NCBI GenBank assembly: GCA_000739535.1
Contig: DF820472.1
Span: 31,009 to 95,008, forward strand
Reading direction: 5' to 3'
Length of the DNA stretch: 64,000 bases
Origin: Candidatus Vecturithrix granuli
Lineage (GTDB): Bacteria > Moduliflexota > Moduliflexia > Moduliflexales > Moduliflexaceae
In this document: in pieces, positions 26,956-35,785 of the stretch
Layout: every line of letters begins with the position of its first letter
Position numbering within the stretch: the first letter of the stretch is position 1
Position numbers and translations under genes: made by a program
Notes under the pieces: generated by a model
Database searches by the model: none
What the model saw: only the letters and a program-made list of their open reading frames with translations
What the model was told of the DNA's origin: nothing

Positions 26956-28309
26956 AATACTTCGGACAGTTTTATGCAGCAATTGCGCCATACGTTATAA
27001 GGTTTTCGTACTCTGGATGTATTTTTAGAGAACTCAGGTCAAGACCTCACGTAGAAATAATTCGTTCGACCTGATGTTCATTGAATTTCCGGGGTTTCCA
27101 GCTACTGATCGAGATCACATGATCTGTCCTCTCCTGAGACGCATTCGATGTTTCCTGAGTCGTCAAGCGGTCTTCACGTTTGAAAAAATTGAGCGCCGTC
27201 ATCGACGCATTCACATGAAAGGCGATTTTCCTCTGCGAACACACCTGAAAATCTCCAAAGCCGGTGAACTGTTTCGCATCCCGAATGAGAAATTCAATCT
27301 GAAACCGTGCGGTGTCGTAGCGATAGATCAGTTCAGCATCCAACTCAGTATCGGTGGAAAACAGCAACGCGGTGAGGAGTTTCTTGCCCTGCTGCTTCCA
27401 GACATATCCCAGTCGAATAGTCCGTTTCAATGACACGCTCTTGACGACAACTGTATAGAGGGTCATGTCGTCGGAGACCGTGATTGGAGTGAAACGACTC
27501 AGTTCCTGAAACGTCACTTTGCCATTATATTTTTGGGGAGCGCCGCGACGTGTCTGGCGCGGTCCGGTGTAGAGAAAGCGCAGATTGGCATCATGGCGAA
27601 GCGTGCTGATCAGATGCAGAGCCCACTCACACACTCCGTCACCAAATTTCTGTTTGGCGTAGGCGCCATCAGCGGCGAGATGGGTGACTCCGCGGGGGAA
27701 CAGCCCCATATCTTGCCTGAGATGAACGAGATACCAATCCATCCGGCTGCCGTCCACTCCCAAGAGGGTCGTCATCGTGTCGGTGTCTGGGGTTTGCAGG
27801 GTTGACAGATGATACGCCGTGTTGTACGTCACATCCACCAGGGCCAATTCAGAGAATTCCACACATTTTTCTGGCCGGTTGTGACTGGAATTGTAGAAGA
27901 GATCGCGTCCATACGTGCAGGAGCCACTTTTGGAGGTGATCGTCGTATCGATAGCGGCAACAACCGGAATCCCTGACGGCAGGAAGGTGGTGAGCGCAAG
28001 ATGGTTCATGGAGGCAAAATCCACAGACTGTCGAACGTGCCGAGAAAAGGTCTTCTCATGCAGGTCACGGTATCGACTCATCTTTCGAAACGTCATCTTG
28101 CCCCGCAGGAGGTGGATGGTGGTCAGGACGATGACTAAAAATTTCCGTTGTGGGGTTGAAAGACGTGACATGTTTTGCACGATCGGTTCGATGACATTCA
28201 TAGAGTCCTCCTTGTTCATGAGCAAGAATACGGTTTTTTGCGAAACATGCCTTTTTTCTCATTGGAGGACTCTTTTCAAGGTTTTATTTCAAAAATTGTC
28301 CGAAGTATT
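26956..28309. mobile_element. IS4-family insertion sequence, complete
   Basis: Terminal inverted repeats at 26956-26973 (aatacttcggacagtttt) and 28292-28309 match at 17 of 18 positions and enclose one intact transposase gene, giving an element of about 1,354 bp. No clear target duplication was found: the flanks ttataaagctc and ttatagagata are only loosely alike. The element looks recently active because its gene is unbroken, unlike its decayed neighbours. Confidence 0.8.
27047..28201 (-). CDS. IS4-family transposase
   Basis: The 384-residue transposase starts at ATG 28201 with AGGAGG five bases upstream. The DDE catalytic pattern is visible: Asp in VVAAIDTTITS, Asp in HLAADGAYAKQ and Glu in the YREK-like segment YRYDTARFQIEFLIRDAKQF. 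It acts on the terminal repeats at 26956 and 28309 in cut-and-paste transposition. The C-terminal basic tail is usual for the family. There are no frameshifts or internal stops. Confidence 0.92.
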   Translation of the reverse strand: MNVIEPIVQNMSRLSTPQRKFLVIVLTTIHLLRGKMTFRKMSRYRDLHEKTFSRHVRQSVDFASMNHLALTTFLPSGIPVVAAIDTTITSKSGSCTYGRDLFYNSSHNRPEKCVEFSELALVDVTYNTAYHLSTLQTPDTDTMTTLLGVDGSRMDWYLVHLRQDMGLFPRGVTHLAADGAYAKQKFGDGVCEWALHLISTLRHDANLRFLYTGPRQTRRGAPQKYNGKVTFQELSRFTPITVSDDMTLYTVVVKSVSLKRTIRLGYVWKQQGKKLLTALLFSTDTELDAELIYRYDTARFQIEFLIRDAKQFTGFGDFQVCSQRKIAFHVNASMTALNFFKREDRLTTQETSNASQERTDHVISISSWKPRKFNEHQVERIIST

Positions 28310-28585
28310 TTATAGAGATAATCAAAAGAAAAATTGACGACAATACCTACTGAGGCTACAACATAGATGACTTTTTCAAGACCTTCACTAATATGGGAAA
28401 AATCATCTAACAAATTATAGAATAATGTATCAAGTATTGTGTAATGTCAATAAGCTTTTTTCGCATGGGCAGCGCTGAGCCTTTTACAGCATTGGCTGCA
28501 ATCTTTGCGGAGCATGATCTTCAGTTTGAGGTTTTCTCGGTCAGAAGTTGGATAAAAAGCCAGCAGATAACGTTTTTCATGAATG
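28310..28585. other. AT-rich gene-free stretch downstream of STAND gene
   Basis: No convincing gene is present. A short plus-strand frame from 28465 (about 53 codons) overlaps the end of the STAND gene and has no recognisable features, so it is not called. No clear terminator for the minus-strand STAND gene was found. Confidence 0.45.
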
Positions 28586-31500
28586 TTATCCATCGGTTTT
28601 ATCGGTTAAGAGCATACTTCTGACTTTGGCAAATTGAACCAAGGTATCCAAAATATCAGTCTTCTCTCGCAGATAGGGTTGATCAGTCCAGATATTGCGT
28701 AAGCCGCGCCGGATTTCTTTTAAGGCCTCTTGATCGGCAATTAACTCAATGCGGCGCTGTAACACGCGCACGGCAATCGCAAAGTCAATTGACCCGTGTT
28801 GGGCCATAAAATTACAGGCCTCCGCGTAATAACGCAAAATCGTGCGCAGGGTACGAATGTCAGGGGTGCTTTGACGTGGGACGTAATGGTAATCATTTTC
28901 CGCTTCTTTGCGCTGAAAATACGCGCTAAACAGGGCATCACCCTGGGTGATACGCAATTTCGCCATGATTGACGGAAACATCTGCTGCGAGGAAACTTTC
29001 TCTTCCAGGAGGCGTTCATACTCCACCCGTTCATCAAGATAGTCGGGATTGTCATAGTTGCCTGAAAAATAGAGGGCGTTGACGTAACTCTGCATGGCGT
29101 CGTCCCGGCGATAGAAATCCTGACCGGCTGTGACATATTCAATCGCTTGTTTGAAGTGTCTGAACACTCGTTTTTGATAACTGTGATCCCTGAAACGTTC
29201 GTGCAGCATGAAGAGTTCGCCGATCCGAAAGTGCGCTTCACCCAGACATTTATGATAGGTGGATAACCAGGCCTGCAATTGCTGCTGCATCGCTGGATCG
29301 GTTGTTATTTCAAATTGCTTCTCCCAGTAGGTCAGAATTTTGCGCAGTTTTTCTTCGCCGTGTTGCAGTAATTCAAGGGCATCCTGACGTTCGCCAGGAA
29401 ACTCGGCGTCAAACTTCTTACGCGCAGTGTCCAGTTCATCTGCCAGATAAAATTCTACCAATTTGCCGTATTCTCCGCGCCGGTATTTCAGCGTGCCTTC
29501 ACTGACGTCGATCCAGCCTTCCAGGGCTTCTTTGAGATATGGATCGGCAATCTCGCGCAAGCGCCGGCGTGTTAAACGCAGATAACGCCGCGCCTGATAT
29601 TCATCTCCTAAAATGCGATAGAGTTTGGCCTGCACTGACAGGCGCAGGACGAGTTGTTCAATGTAGGCGTCATTTGCGCTGTCATACATCCGTAACGAAA
29701 GACAGATGCCGATCAAACAATCATTCAGCAGCAGCACCAGTCCGAAATTGCCCTGGTTCAAATACGGCTGAATGGTCTGCAACAATTCGTCAAGATGGGC
29801 ACGCTGAGTCTCTTCGGACTGAATGCGCAGAGCAACATAATAGAAAATCTGTTCGAACGCGCTGATTTGCGCCTGCCATTCGCCGCGCTGTACATCTAAA
29901 AAGTGAAAGACGCTTGAAACGATCTGCTGATTGCGACTGGCGTTCAGTAAGGTATTCAGGCGATTATAGAACACGCGCAGGATCAGATAATAGCGTGTTT
30001 CGTTAAATTTCCGCATCAGCACGGCAGCAGCAGTATAATGATCAAAGGCTTCTTTCAGAAGCAGATTCGCGGCATCGAGCATTTCGCCGGCGTCGTCGGA
30101 ACGCAGCATATCTAACGCCTCGTCGAAGGCTATATCCCCTGATGTGACATGATATTTGCCAAACAGGTTCGGATAACGATGATCTTTGAACTCTTCGATC
30201 TCTTGCTGGTAACGTCGCATCTTTTCCTGATTATCCGCTTTCATGTCGTCCGTCACGTCTGAGGCCCCATTCCAGAAATAGTAGAGCGTGACCAGGCTTT
30301 CAAGGGTATCAACCACGCGATATTGAAACTGACTCTCCTGGCCCCATTTTAAACTCTGCAAAAAGGCATTTTCCGCCTGCTCCCAGCGATCTTCACCTGG
30401 CGTGACCATACAGACTTCCCCTAAAGCGTAATAGGCGTCTGCCAGTTCTTTTTTGATCACTGGCGCACGGCTCAACATTTCAATCGCATACTCTAACAAT
30501 TCTCGGGCTGCGTCAATACGCTCGTGGGGGATATAAGTGATAATTTTTTCAAGATCTTCAGCCCGGTAATATTCCAGGAGATAGGCAAATTCATTGACGC
30601 GATACTGCAGAAAACCCAGATTCGTCTTGACGCGTCCGGCAATCTGGCGATTTGTCAGACCGTGCAGCAGCTTTTCGGCTTCAGTTAGATGATGGCGTGC
30701 GTCAATGGCATGACCAGCAAAGGCAAATACCTGGCCGACCGTATTACGTGTGCGAGCAATTTCGACCGTGTTATATGGCAGATGACGCACAATGCTCAGG
30801 GCGATTTCAGCATTACGAATCGCTTTGTCAAATTGGCCGGTATGACTATAGACCATCGCAATGTTGCCCAGGACGGCTTGAATCCCTTGCAACAGTTGAC
30901 GGCGTTCACGGGCATCGAATTGGCCGCTTTCATCCAAAATATCCTGAAATTCATCGCGTGCACGCGCCAGATACGCTTCCGCTTCAGAAAAATTTCCCTG
31001 GCGATAATAAGTGTAGCCAATCCAGTTATTTGCCCAATGAATCGAACTGTCTTCACCCACCAGATAAAAGATGCGCCGCGATTGTTCAAAGGATTGGATC
31101 GCCTCTGCAAATTTTCCCAGAGAAAATTGCGCAATGGCCTGTTCCATCAGGATATGACCGCGTACAGCACTATTTTCCCAATCAGGAAAATTCCGGTATG
31201 TCTCTAAAATCATTGTCGCTCTTTGCAGCGATTTTCCGTAATTGCGGTCGGTTTTGGTATAATAGCGAATACGTCGCAAGACGAGTTCCAGGAAATCCGG
31301 AAACGGCAAATCCCGGGGATGTTCCTGGAGATACGTTTCGGCTTCACGTAAAAGCAAATCGCAATAGTCATAGCGTCCATCTTCCAGAGCGATATCGAAT
31401 TCCTGGCAAAAGCGGATAAGCCCCTGTTGCGGATCAGCTAACAAGGCATATTCCAGTAATTCAGAGGTATAGGTTTCGCGATCCGTCTCAGAAAGCTGCG

Positions 31501-32740
31501 CCTGAGTTAAAAGCCGTTCCTGATAATACCTGACCAAATCTCTGGCAATTGCGCGTCGATCGTCGCGCGCCGCATCCTGTTCTTCCCACCAGTGTCGGAC
31601 AACCAACCGCCGCATTTCATCGTGCAGCAGCACAATATCTCCTTTTTTATATTTGATAAAAGAAAGCGTTCGTAAGCGCCGTAATAAAATGTCGCGGCAG
31701 ACTTGCAAGGGCAAATCCGTCAGAAAATGAAACATATCGGGGGTCATACGCTGATAAGCAACTGCCAGATACATGACCGCCTGTTCTTCCGGACTTTGAA
31801 AAGAGGCAATGCGTTCAATCAACGCTTTTTCAAACAACTGTTTATGCGCCTGAGTGATAGAAGACAGCAATTGGCCAGTACGCTCTTCAATTTCAGCCAG
31901 TAATTTTTCCGGCGAAAGCGGGTTGCGGGCGTAATTCAACCAATCCGCAAACAACGCCAGTAGCACTGGGCGACCATCGGCCAGCGCATGAATTGTTTGC
32001 AGCAAATCTGGAGTAATTTTTTTCGTCAGTTCCCCTTCTTGTCTAACATGCAAGCATTGTTTCCAGAAGGTTTCGGTATCGGTCAAGGTAAAATGAGCCA
32101 GGGGCAAAGTTTCAAGCGGAAGTTGCCCAGGATCGACAGCAGTCAAAGGATAACGGCCGGAGACAATCAGTCGGGTATGCTGGCTGAGCGCCGGAAACAA
32201 TTCCGTCTCAATCCACTGCGAAAACCCGGTTGTGGTAATGCGTTGATATCCGTCGTCGCCCGTTTCAATGCGCTGAATCACCTCATACGTATCGAAAAAG
32301 AGTACGATAATTTTCTGCTGCGTGGCGCTGGTTGCTGCAAATTCCGCATAATCCTGTTGAAACGCCGCCTCCAATTGCGTTAAACATTCCTCGCGCGCGC
32401 TGGCGTCCGTGGCTTTGAAATAGCGGGTAAGGATGATCCGGTATTCAGGAAAATGTTCAAGTCCCAGGTTATTGACGATCTGCTGCATCAGTCCCAACCT
32501 GGAACGGCTTTCGGTATGATAAAAATCAACAATTTCTCTGGCAAAGACCACCTGTTCCGGTACGGAAGCGCAATAGGCCTGCATCCGCAGCAAGAGTTTT
32601 GTTTTCCCGACGCCCCCTTCGCCGTGGGTATGAATATTGAAGATCGCAACCGGAGATTCCGGCGTGAGAAGTCCTTGAAACTGAGCTAACTCTTGTTCTC
32701 GTCCGATAAACACTGCTGAACTGACTTGATCCACTGACAT
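28586..32740 (-). CDS. Giant STAND-type P-loop NTPase with helical (TPR-like) repeats
   Basis: The 1,384-residue protein opens with the AAA_16/STAND start FIGREQELAQF (11-21), Walker A GEGGVGKT (40-47) and Walker B KIIVLFFD (143-150), followed by sensor-like ARLIVSGRYPL-type residues and a winged-helix-like region near 330-400. Residues ~420-1350 are almost wholly helical with TPR-like units such as AVRGHILMEQAIAQFSLGKF and WIGYTYYRQGNFSEAEAYLA. No N-terminal effector domain is present, so the output is unknown. STAND ATPases are signalling switches that oligomerise on ligand binding; many act in antiphage immunity or regulation. No signal peptide is present. GAGAGAAGG precedes the ATG. A 103-bp palindrome shared with the second NTPase gene lies 60 bp upstream. 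Confidence 0.85.
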   Translation of the reverse strand: MSVDQVSSAVFIGREQELAQFQGLLTPESPVAIFNIHTHGEGGVGKTKLLLRMQAYCASVPEQVVFAREIVDFYHTESRSRLGLMQQIVNNLGLEHFPEYRIILTRYFKATDASAREECLTQLEAAFQQDYAEFAATSATQQKIIVLFFDTYEVIQRIETGDDGYQRITTTGFSQWIETELFPALSQHTRLIVSGRYPLTAVDPGQLPLETLPLAHFTLTDTETFWKQCLHVRQEGELTKKITPDLLQTIHALADGRPVLLALFADWLNYARNPLSPEKLLAEIEERTGQLLSSITQAHKQLFEKALIERIASFQSPEEQAVMYLAVAYQRMTPDMFHFLTDLPLQVCRDILLRRLRTLSFIKYKKGDIVLLHDEMRRLVVRHWWEEQDAARDDRRAIARDLVRYYQERLLTQAQLSETDRETYTSELLEYALLADPQQGLIRFCQEFDIALEDGRYDYCDLLLREAETYLQEHPRDLPFPDFLELVLRRIRYYTKTDRNYGKSLQRATMILETYRNFPDWENSAVRGHILMEQAIAQFSLGKFAEAIQSFEQSRRIFYLVGEDSSIHWANNWIGYTYYRQGNFSEAEAYLARARDEFQDILDESGQFDARERRQLLQGIQAVLGNIAMVYSHTGQFDKAIRNAEIALSIVRHLPYNTVEIARTRNTVGQVFAFAGHAIDARHHLTEAEKLLHGLTNRQIAGRVKTNLGFLQYRVNEFAYLLEYYRAEDLEKIITYIPHERIDAARELLEYAIEMLSRAPVIKKELADAYYALGEVCMVTPGEDRWEQAENAFLQSLKWGQESQFQYRVVDTLESLVTLYYFWNGASDVTDDMKADNQEKMRRYQQEIEEFKDHRYPNLFGKYHVTSGDIAFDEALDMLRSDDAGEMLDAANLLLKEAFDHYTAAAVLMRKFNETRYYLILRVFYNRLNTLLNASRNQQIVSSVFHFLDVQRGEWQAQISAFEQIFYYVALRIQSEETQRAHLDELLQTIQPYLNQGNFGLVLLLNDCLIGICLSLRMYDSANDAYIEQLVLRLSVQAKLYRILGDEYQARRYLRLTRRRLREIADPYLKEALEGWIDVSEGTLKYRRGEYGKLVEFYLADELDTARKKFDAEFPGERQDALELLQHGEEKLRKILTYWEKQFEITTDPAMQQQLQAWLSTYHKCLGEAHFRIGELFMLHERFRDHSYQKRVFRHFKQAIEYVTAGQDFYRRDDAMQSYVNALYFSGNYDNPDYLDERVEYERLLEEKVSSQQMFPSIMAKLRITQGDALFSAYFQRKEAENDYHYVPRQSTPDIRTLRTILRYYAEACNFMAQHGSIDFAIAVRVLQRRIELIADQEALKEIRRGLRNIWTDQPYLREKTDILDTLVQFAKVRSMLLTDKTDG

Positions 32741-32800
32741 GACCTTCTCTCTTCAATGTAGAGCGAAATTGTATTTCGCTCCCTCAACATCACATTAAAA

Positions 32801-32903
32801 TATAGCGATTCTAAGTCAGTTGTGTCATGTCACTTCGACTTCGCTCAGTGACCGTGTCGGTTGTCGAGCGAAGTCGAGACACAAATCATTTAGGATGGCT
32901 ATA
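32801..32903. repeat. 103-bp palindrome upstream of the STAND gene (copy A)
   Basis: The element is bounded by tatagcgatt and atggctata, with inner arms cttcgacttcgctcagtgac and gtcgagcgaagtcgagac. Its reverse complement matches 38261-38362 over the whole length with few differences. A small separate palindrome (agcgaaattgtatttcgct) lies at about 32762-32780. The rest of 32904-33099 holds no gene. Confidence 0.85.
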
Positions 32904-33099
32904 TATCGAGTCTTAGACTTTCAGATCACATGTAATAAGATGAGAAGCTTTCTGTCAAGCATTATGTCACAGGAGGGTTGCAGATAAGGATAAGCTCAAA
33001 TGATGATGTCGCTGAATATATCTGAAAATTGAGGCGGCATTATTTGATTCTTCGGACTTTTTTGCAGCGGTTCAGGTAATGCTGAATGCCTGGGGTGAC

Positions 33100-33314
33100 T
33101 ACAACGGATTAAAGAATAGAACGGATTATGCCGTGATACCTGGAACATCTCATTCATTCCTTTCTTTAATTCGTTGTAGTATTTGTAAGCCTTACAACGA
33201 ATTAAAGAATGAAACGAATTATGCCGTGATACCTGGAACATCTCATTCATTCCTTTCTTTAATTCGTTGATGCCAGGAACATCTTATCCGTTCCTTTCTT
33301 TAATCCGTTGTAGT
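33100..33314. repeat. Tandem palindromic repeat cluster (ctacaacgga...)
   Basis: Two and a half units are present. Each begins tacaacg(g/a)attaaagaa and ends tttctttaattcgttgtag, so each unit is itself an inverted repeat. A 52-bp stretch is repeated exactly at 33125-33176 and 33218-33269, and a shortened third unit spans 33270-33314. A degenerate relative lies inside 3480-3555. The spacing and self-complementarity rule out a CRISPR array. Confidence 0.82.
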
Positions 33315-33322
33315 ATTTTTCG

Positions 33323-34000
33323 CTATATCCCTCTGCAATGTGGACATATCTTGCGGCATGCAAAGCATTTGATACGCCACTCTCCACCGTTGTGAACGCC
33401 AAAGGCATATTCCCAACAGGCACGTTGATCCATAGACACGCCGTCGAGCGCCTGAATGGGACAGGCTTCCAGGCAAAGGCGGCAATTGGGCAAGCATGTC
33501 TCATAATCGGCAAGTGGATCGGCCTCCAACGGAAGAGAGGTGACGACTGCGCTCAACCAGATCATATTCCCAAACTGCTGGTTAATGAGCAGCGTATTTT
33601 TCCCGATTTTTCCGAGTCCGGCAAGCTCGCCAGCATGTTTGAGGGAAATGATCCCGCGGCTCTTATTGGTGCTGGCATCCCACTCTGTCGGGCCAATAGC
33701 GTTGATCGGCATGGCCAAAGCCCCGTGGGATTCCAGAATATATGCCAATTCGATTGCCAATTCGTCCATCTGGCGGGTTAATTTATTTCTGACATCCGTA
33801 TAAGGAATGGTTGAAGTTGCAAACAGAGTACTGTTGAGAAAACGGCGTGCCAGCACAATCACGGTTTGACAATCTGGTAACACATTCCGTGGATGAAAAC
33901 CTTTGGGCGCCTGTTCAAAACGTTCAACCGGCGCGATTCCGCATAAATCCGCCCCTAAGTCGCGGGCGGCCTGTTTCACATCAGCAGCATGTAACGTCAT
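33323..34000 (-). CDS. QueG-like double [4Fe-4S] protein
   Basis: The 225-residue protein has a domain resembling the N-terminal part of epoxyqueuosine reductase (ADLCGIAPVERFEQAPKGFHP, VIVLARRF) and two C-terminal ferredoxin-like cysteine clusters (CLPNCRLCLEACP and CFACRKICPHC). True QueG is about 350 residues and binds cobalamin; this protein is shorter and ends at the second cluster, like a widespread family of uncharacterised double-cluster proteins. It is probably a cytoplasmic redox protein. GGAG lies ten bases before the ATG. It sits between repeat clusters, so its neighbours give no functional hint. Confidence 0.78.
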   Translation of the reverse strand: MTLHAADVKQAARDLGADLCGIAPVERFEQAPKGFHPRNVLPDCQTVIVLARRFLNSTLFATSTIPYTDVRNKLTRQMDELAIELAYILESHGALAMPINAIGPTEWDASTNKSRGIISLKHAGELAGLGKIGKNTLLINQQFGNMIWLSAVVTSLPLEADPLADYETCLPNCRLCLEACPIQALDGVSMDQRACWEYAFGVHNGGEWRIKCFACRKICPHCRGI

Positions 34001-34022
34001 ATTTTTTTCACTCCGGTGAAAC

Positions 34023-34093
34023 GGTGGAGTCCACCTTCAAGGTGGCCTCCACCTGACACGAGATGGAGGCCACTTCGGAAAGTGGACTCCATC
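34023..34093. repeat. Palindrome ggtggagtccacc...
   Basis: Arms at 34023-34053 and 34062-34093 are complementary with a few differences (tggagtccac and gtggactcca; tggcctcca and tggaggcca). It lies upstream of the QueG-like gene and downstream of the sigma-factor gene. It has no terminator T-tract. Confidence 0.75.
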
Positions 34094-34135
34094 AACCTGC
34101 CAACTAAACCATGAAAAAACACTACTCCTGCATTG

Positions 34136-34975
34136 TTATAGTAACTCATATTTTCCCGAATTCACCAGACGCCTGATATGCTCGATAAAAACTCCCGGCG
34201 CATGGAAGTCAGGATTGTGCTGATAAAGCCAGCCGATCCGATTTAATTCATCCATCTCCTTCAAGCGATAGATAGCGCGGTCGCCGTGCCTGAGGCGGCA
34301 GGGATGATTGGCAAACAGCATCTGGTCATCGTGAAAACCCTGAGTTTTTAATTGTGAAGCGGCATGATATTCACATGAGCAAGGGTTCTCCGGGTGAATC
34401 AGGCCGCAATTTTTCGTTAAAAACTCCTGTATGCGGCTACGCGCTCTGGAAAGTCTTTTGCGAAAAGCAGATGCCGTGATATCGAGAATCGCTGCGCCCT
34501 GTTCGCTGTTCACTTCAAACACATCCACCAGCAGAAAGGCCAGCCGGTGTTCCCGATCCAGACACAATAACAAGCCTTGCAAACAACTAATGCGAATCTC
34601 CTCTACAAACAACTTTTGCAAAGTATCGCTTTGCGATTCCTGCCATTGTCCGGCCGCCTCCAAATCCAAACTTTGTTCATAAGCATCGAACGACAGGGCC
34701 TCGCGCTCTGCCCGACGTTTGCGCGTGGTAAGCAGATGATTGGCCGCAACCCGGTACATCCAGGTCGAAAACGTGCTTTGCTCTTGAAATGTCCCCAGAT
34801 GGGTAATAATTTTTACCAGAATCTCCTGAGTGGCGTCTTCAGCGTCGCCAGGATCGTAGAGCATACGCAGCGCTAAACCGTAAATGGGGTTTTGGATGGC
34901 TTCAACCAGCATTTCCAATGCATTTTTATCGCCGTCTTTCGCTTTCCTTACGAGCATTTCAATCTGTTCTGTCAT
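34136..34975 (-). CDS. ECF-type RNA polymerase sigma factor with C-terminal extension
   Basis: The 279-residue protein has region 2 (YDPGDAEDATQEILVKIITH) and region 4 with a helix-turn-helix (GAAILDITASAFRKRLSRAR). Beyond residue ~190 is a ~90-residue extension with a Cys pair in NPCSCEYHAAS and a further Cys-His segment (FANHPCRLRHGD). Long ECF factors use such tails for regulation; a bound metal or redox switch is possible but unproven. No anti-sigma gene is adjacent. The target promoter is unknown. It could serve the neighbouring accessory genes, but no shared promoter motif was identified. Confidence 0.88.
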   Translation of the reverse strand: MTEQIEMLVRKAKDGDKNALEMLVEAIQNPIYGLALRMLYDPGDAEDATQEILVKIITHLGTFQEQSTFSTWMYRVAANHLLTTRKRRAEREALSFDAYEQSLDLEAAGQWQESQSDTLQKLFVEEIRISCLQGLLLCLDREHRLAFLLVDVFEVNSEQGAAILDITASAFRKRLSRARSRIQEFLTKNCGLIHPENPCSCEYHAASQLKTQGFHDDQMLFANHPCRLRHGDRAIYRLKEMDELNRIGWLYQHNPDFHAPGVFIEHIRRLVNSGKYELL

Positions 34976-35081
34976 ACAAGTATTCTCCTTTTTTCATGTT
35001 CGTGAATTTGGACATTTTTTATTTCTACTCTGTGACCGTAATAAAGAAAAATATTCAAAAATATCAAAGCCTGAAATATTA

Positions 35082-35130
35082 TTGACAAAACCCTGTGGTG
35101 TATGTATGTTAGAATTACATGAAGTGTAAT
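35082..35130 (+). promoter_or_regulatory. Promoter and candidate operator of the toxin-antitoxin pair
   Basis: A TTGACA box (35082-35087) is 17 bases from TATGTT (35105-35110). Just downstream lies the small palindrome attaca-tgaag-tgtaat (35114-35130), covering the expected transcription start. This is a usual position for an operator bound by the antitoxin or complex in autoregulated type II systems. The first gene begins at 35169. Confidence 0.55.
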
Positions 35131-35168
35131 AAGCAGGAAATCTTTTATGGCATGAAAATTGGTGGAGC

Positions 35169-35453
35169 ATGGATTTGACATTTGAATGGGATGAAGAAAA
35201 GGCAATAAAAAATTTGAGGAAACACCAGATAAGTTTTCACGAAGGAACAACAATTTTTAACGATCCTCTTATTGCAACGATGCATGATCCTGATCATTCT
35301 GAAGGCGAAGATCGATTTATCAGTCTTGGGTATTCATCACAAAACCGCTTATTGGTTGTCAGCTATACTCAACGTCAAGATAATATCCGTTTAATCAGTT
35401 GTCGAAAGGCAACCCGAAAAGAGCGTAAAAAGTATGAAGAAAGATACATCTAA
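35169..35453 (+). CDS. brnT: BrnT-family toxin (type II toxin-antitoxin)
   Basis: The 94-residue protein has the full BrnT pattern: FEWDEEKAIKNLRKHQISF at the N-terminus, FNDPLIATMHD, then DRFISLGYSSQNRLLVVSYT and a basic C-terminus (SCRKATRKERKKYEE). BrnT is a RelE-fold ribonuclease that arrests growth when free. The conserved basic and Arg residues expected at the active site are present. GGTGGAG lies before the ATG. The antitoxin gene overlaps its last 20 bases. It is likely repressed with its partner at the palindrome at 35114-35130. Confidence 0.92.
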   Translation: MDLTFEWDEEKAIKNLRKHQISFHEGTTIFNDPLIATMHDPDHSEGEDRFISLGYSSQNRLLVVSYTQRQDNIRLISCRKATRKERKKYEERYI

Positions 35454-35766
35454 ACAATCGTATGAACAAAATGATGACCTTCGTCCTGAATATGATTTCA
35501 GTGGGGCTGTTCGGGGGAAACATTATTATCCATTGGAGGATGGTTATACCATCAAAATTCATAAGACGGATGGTACAACAGAGGTACAGGAGGTGAAATT
35601 CGAAGCCGGAACCGTTCGGCTTGAGCCGGATGTTCGTGAATATTTCCCGGATTCTCAGGCGGTTAATCAGGCTCTGCGCTCATTAATTGCTCTGATGACG
35701 GAATTACCTGATATGCCGAAAAAGCAACAAATTCCTCGCAAAAAGTCGGCTGTATCAACGCAATAG
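35434..35766 (+). CDS. BrnA-like antitoxin
   Basis: The 110-residue protein starts 20 bases inside brnT in another frame, the usual toxin-first coupled order. The N-terminal segment RPEYDFSGAVRGKHYYPLED is typical of antitoxins of BrnT, and LEPDVREYFPDSQAVNQALRSL resembles the ribbon-helix-helix DNA-binding part. It is longer than common BrnA: an insert with YTIKIHKTDGTTEVQEV lies between the toxin-wrapping motif and the DNA-binding part, and a basic tail follows. It should neutralise BrnT and repress the operon. Confidence 0.8.
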   Translation: MKKDTSKQSYEQNDDLRPEYDFSGAVRGKHYYPLEDGYTIKIHKTDGTTEVQEVKFEAGTVRLEPDVREYFPDSQAVNQALRSLIALMTELPDMPKKQQIPRKKSAVSTQ

Positions 35767-35785
35767 AGATCAATCTCATGTTCTC

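Noticed and set aside
28465..28623. 53-codon plus-strand frame
   Set aside because: It overlaps the end of the STAND gene and has no ribosome-binding site or known motif.
30652..31419. Long plus-strand open frame within the STAND gene
   Set aside because: It is antisense to a well-supported 1,384-residue protein and shows no domain; typical overlap artefact.
33100..33314. Possible CRISPR array
   Set aside because: The units are palindromic, are adjoining rather than separated by unique spacers, and the exact repeat is 52 bp with only two full copies. No cas genes are near.
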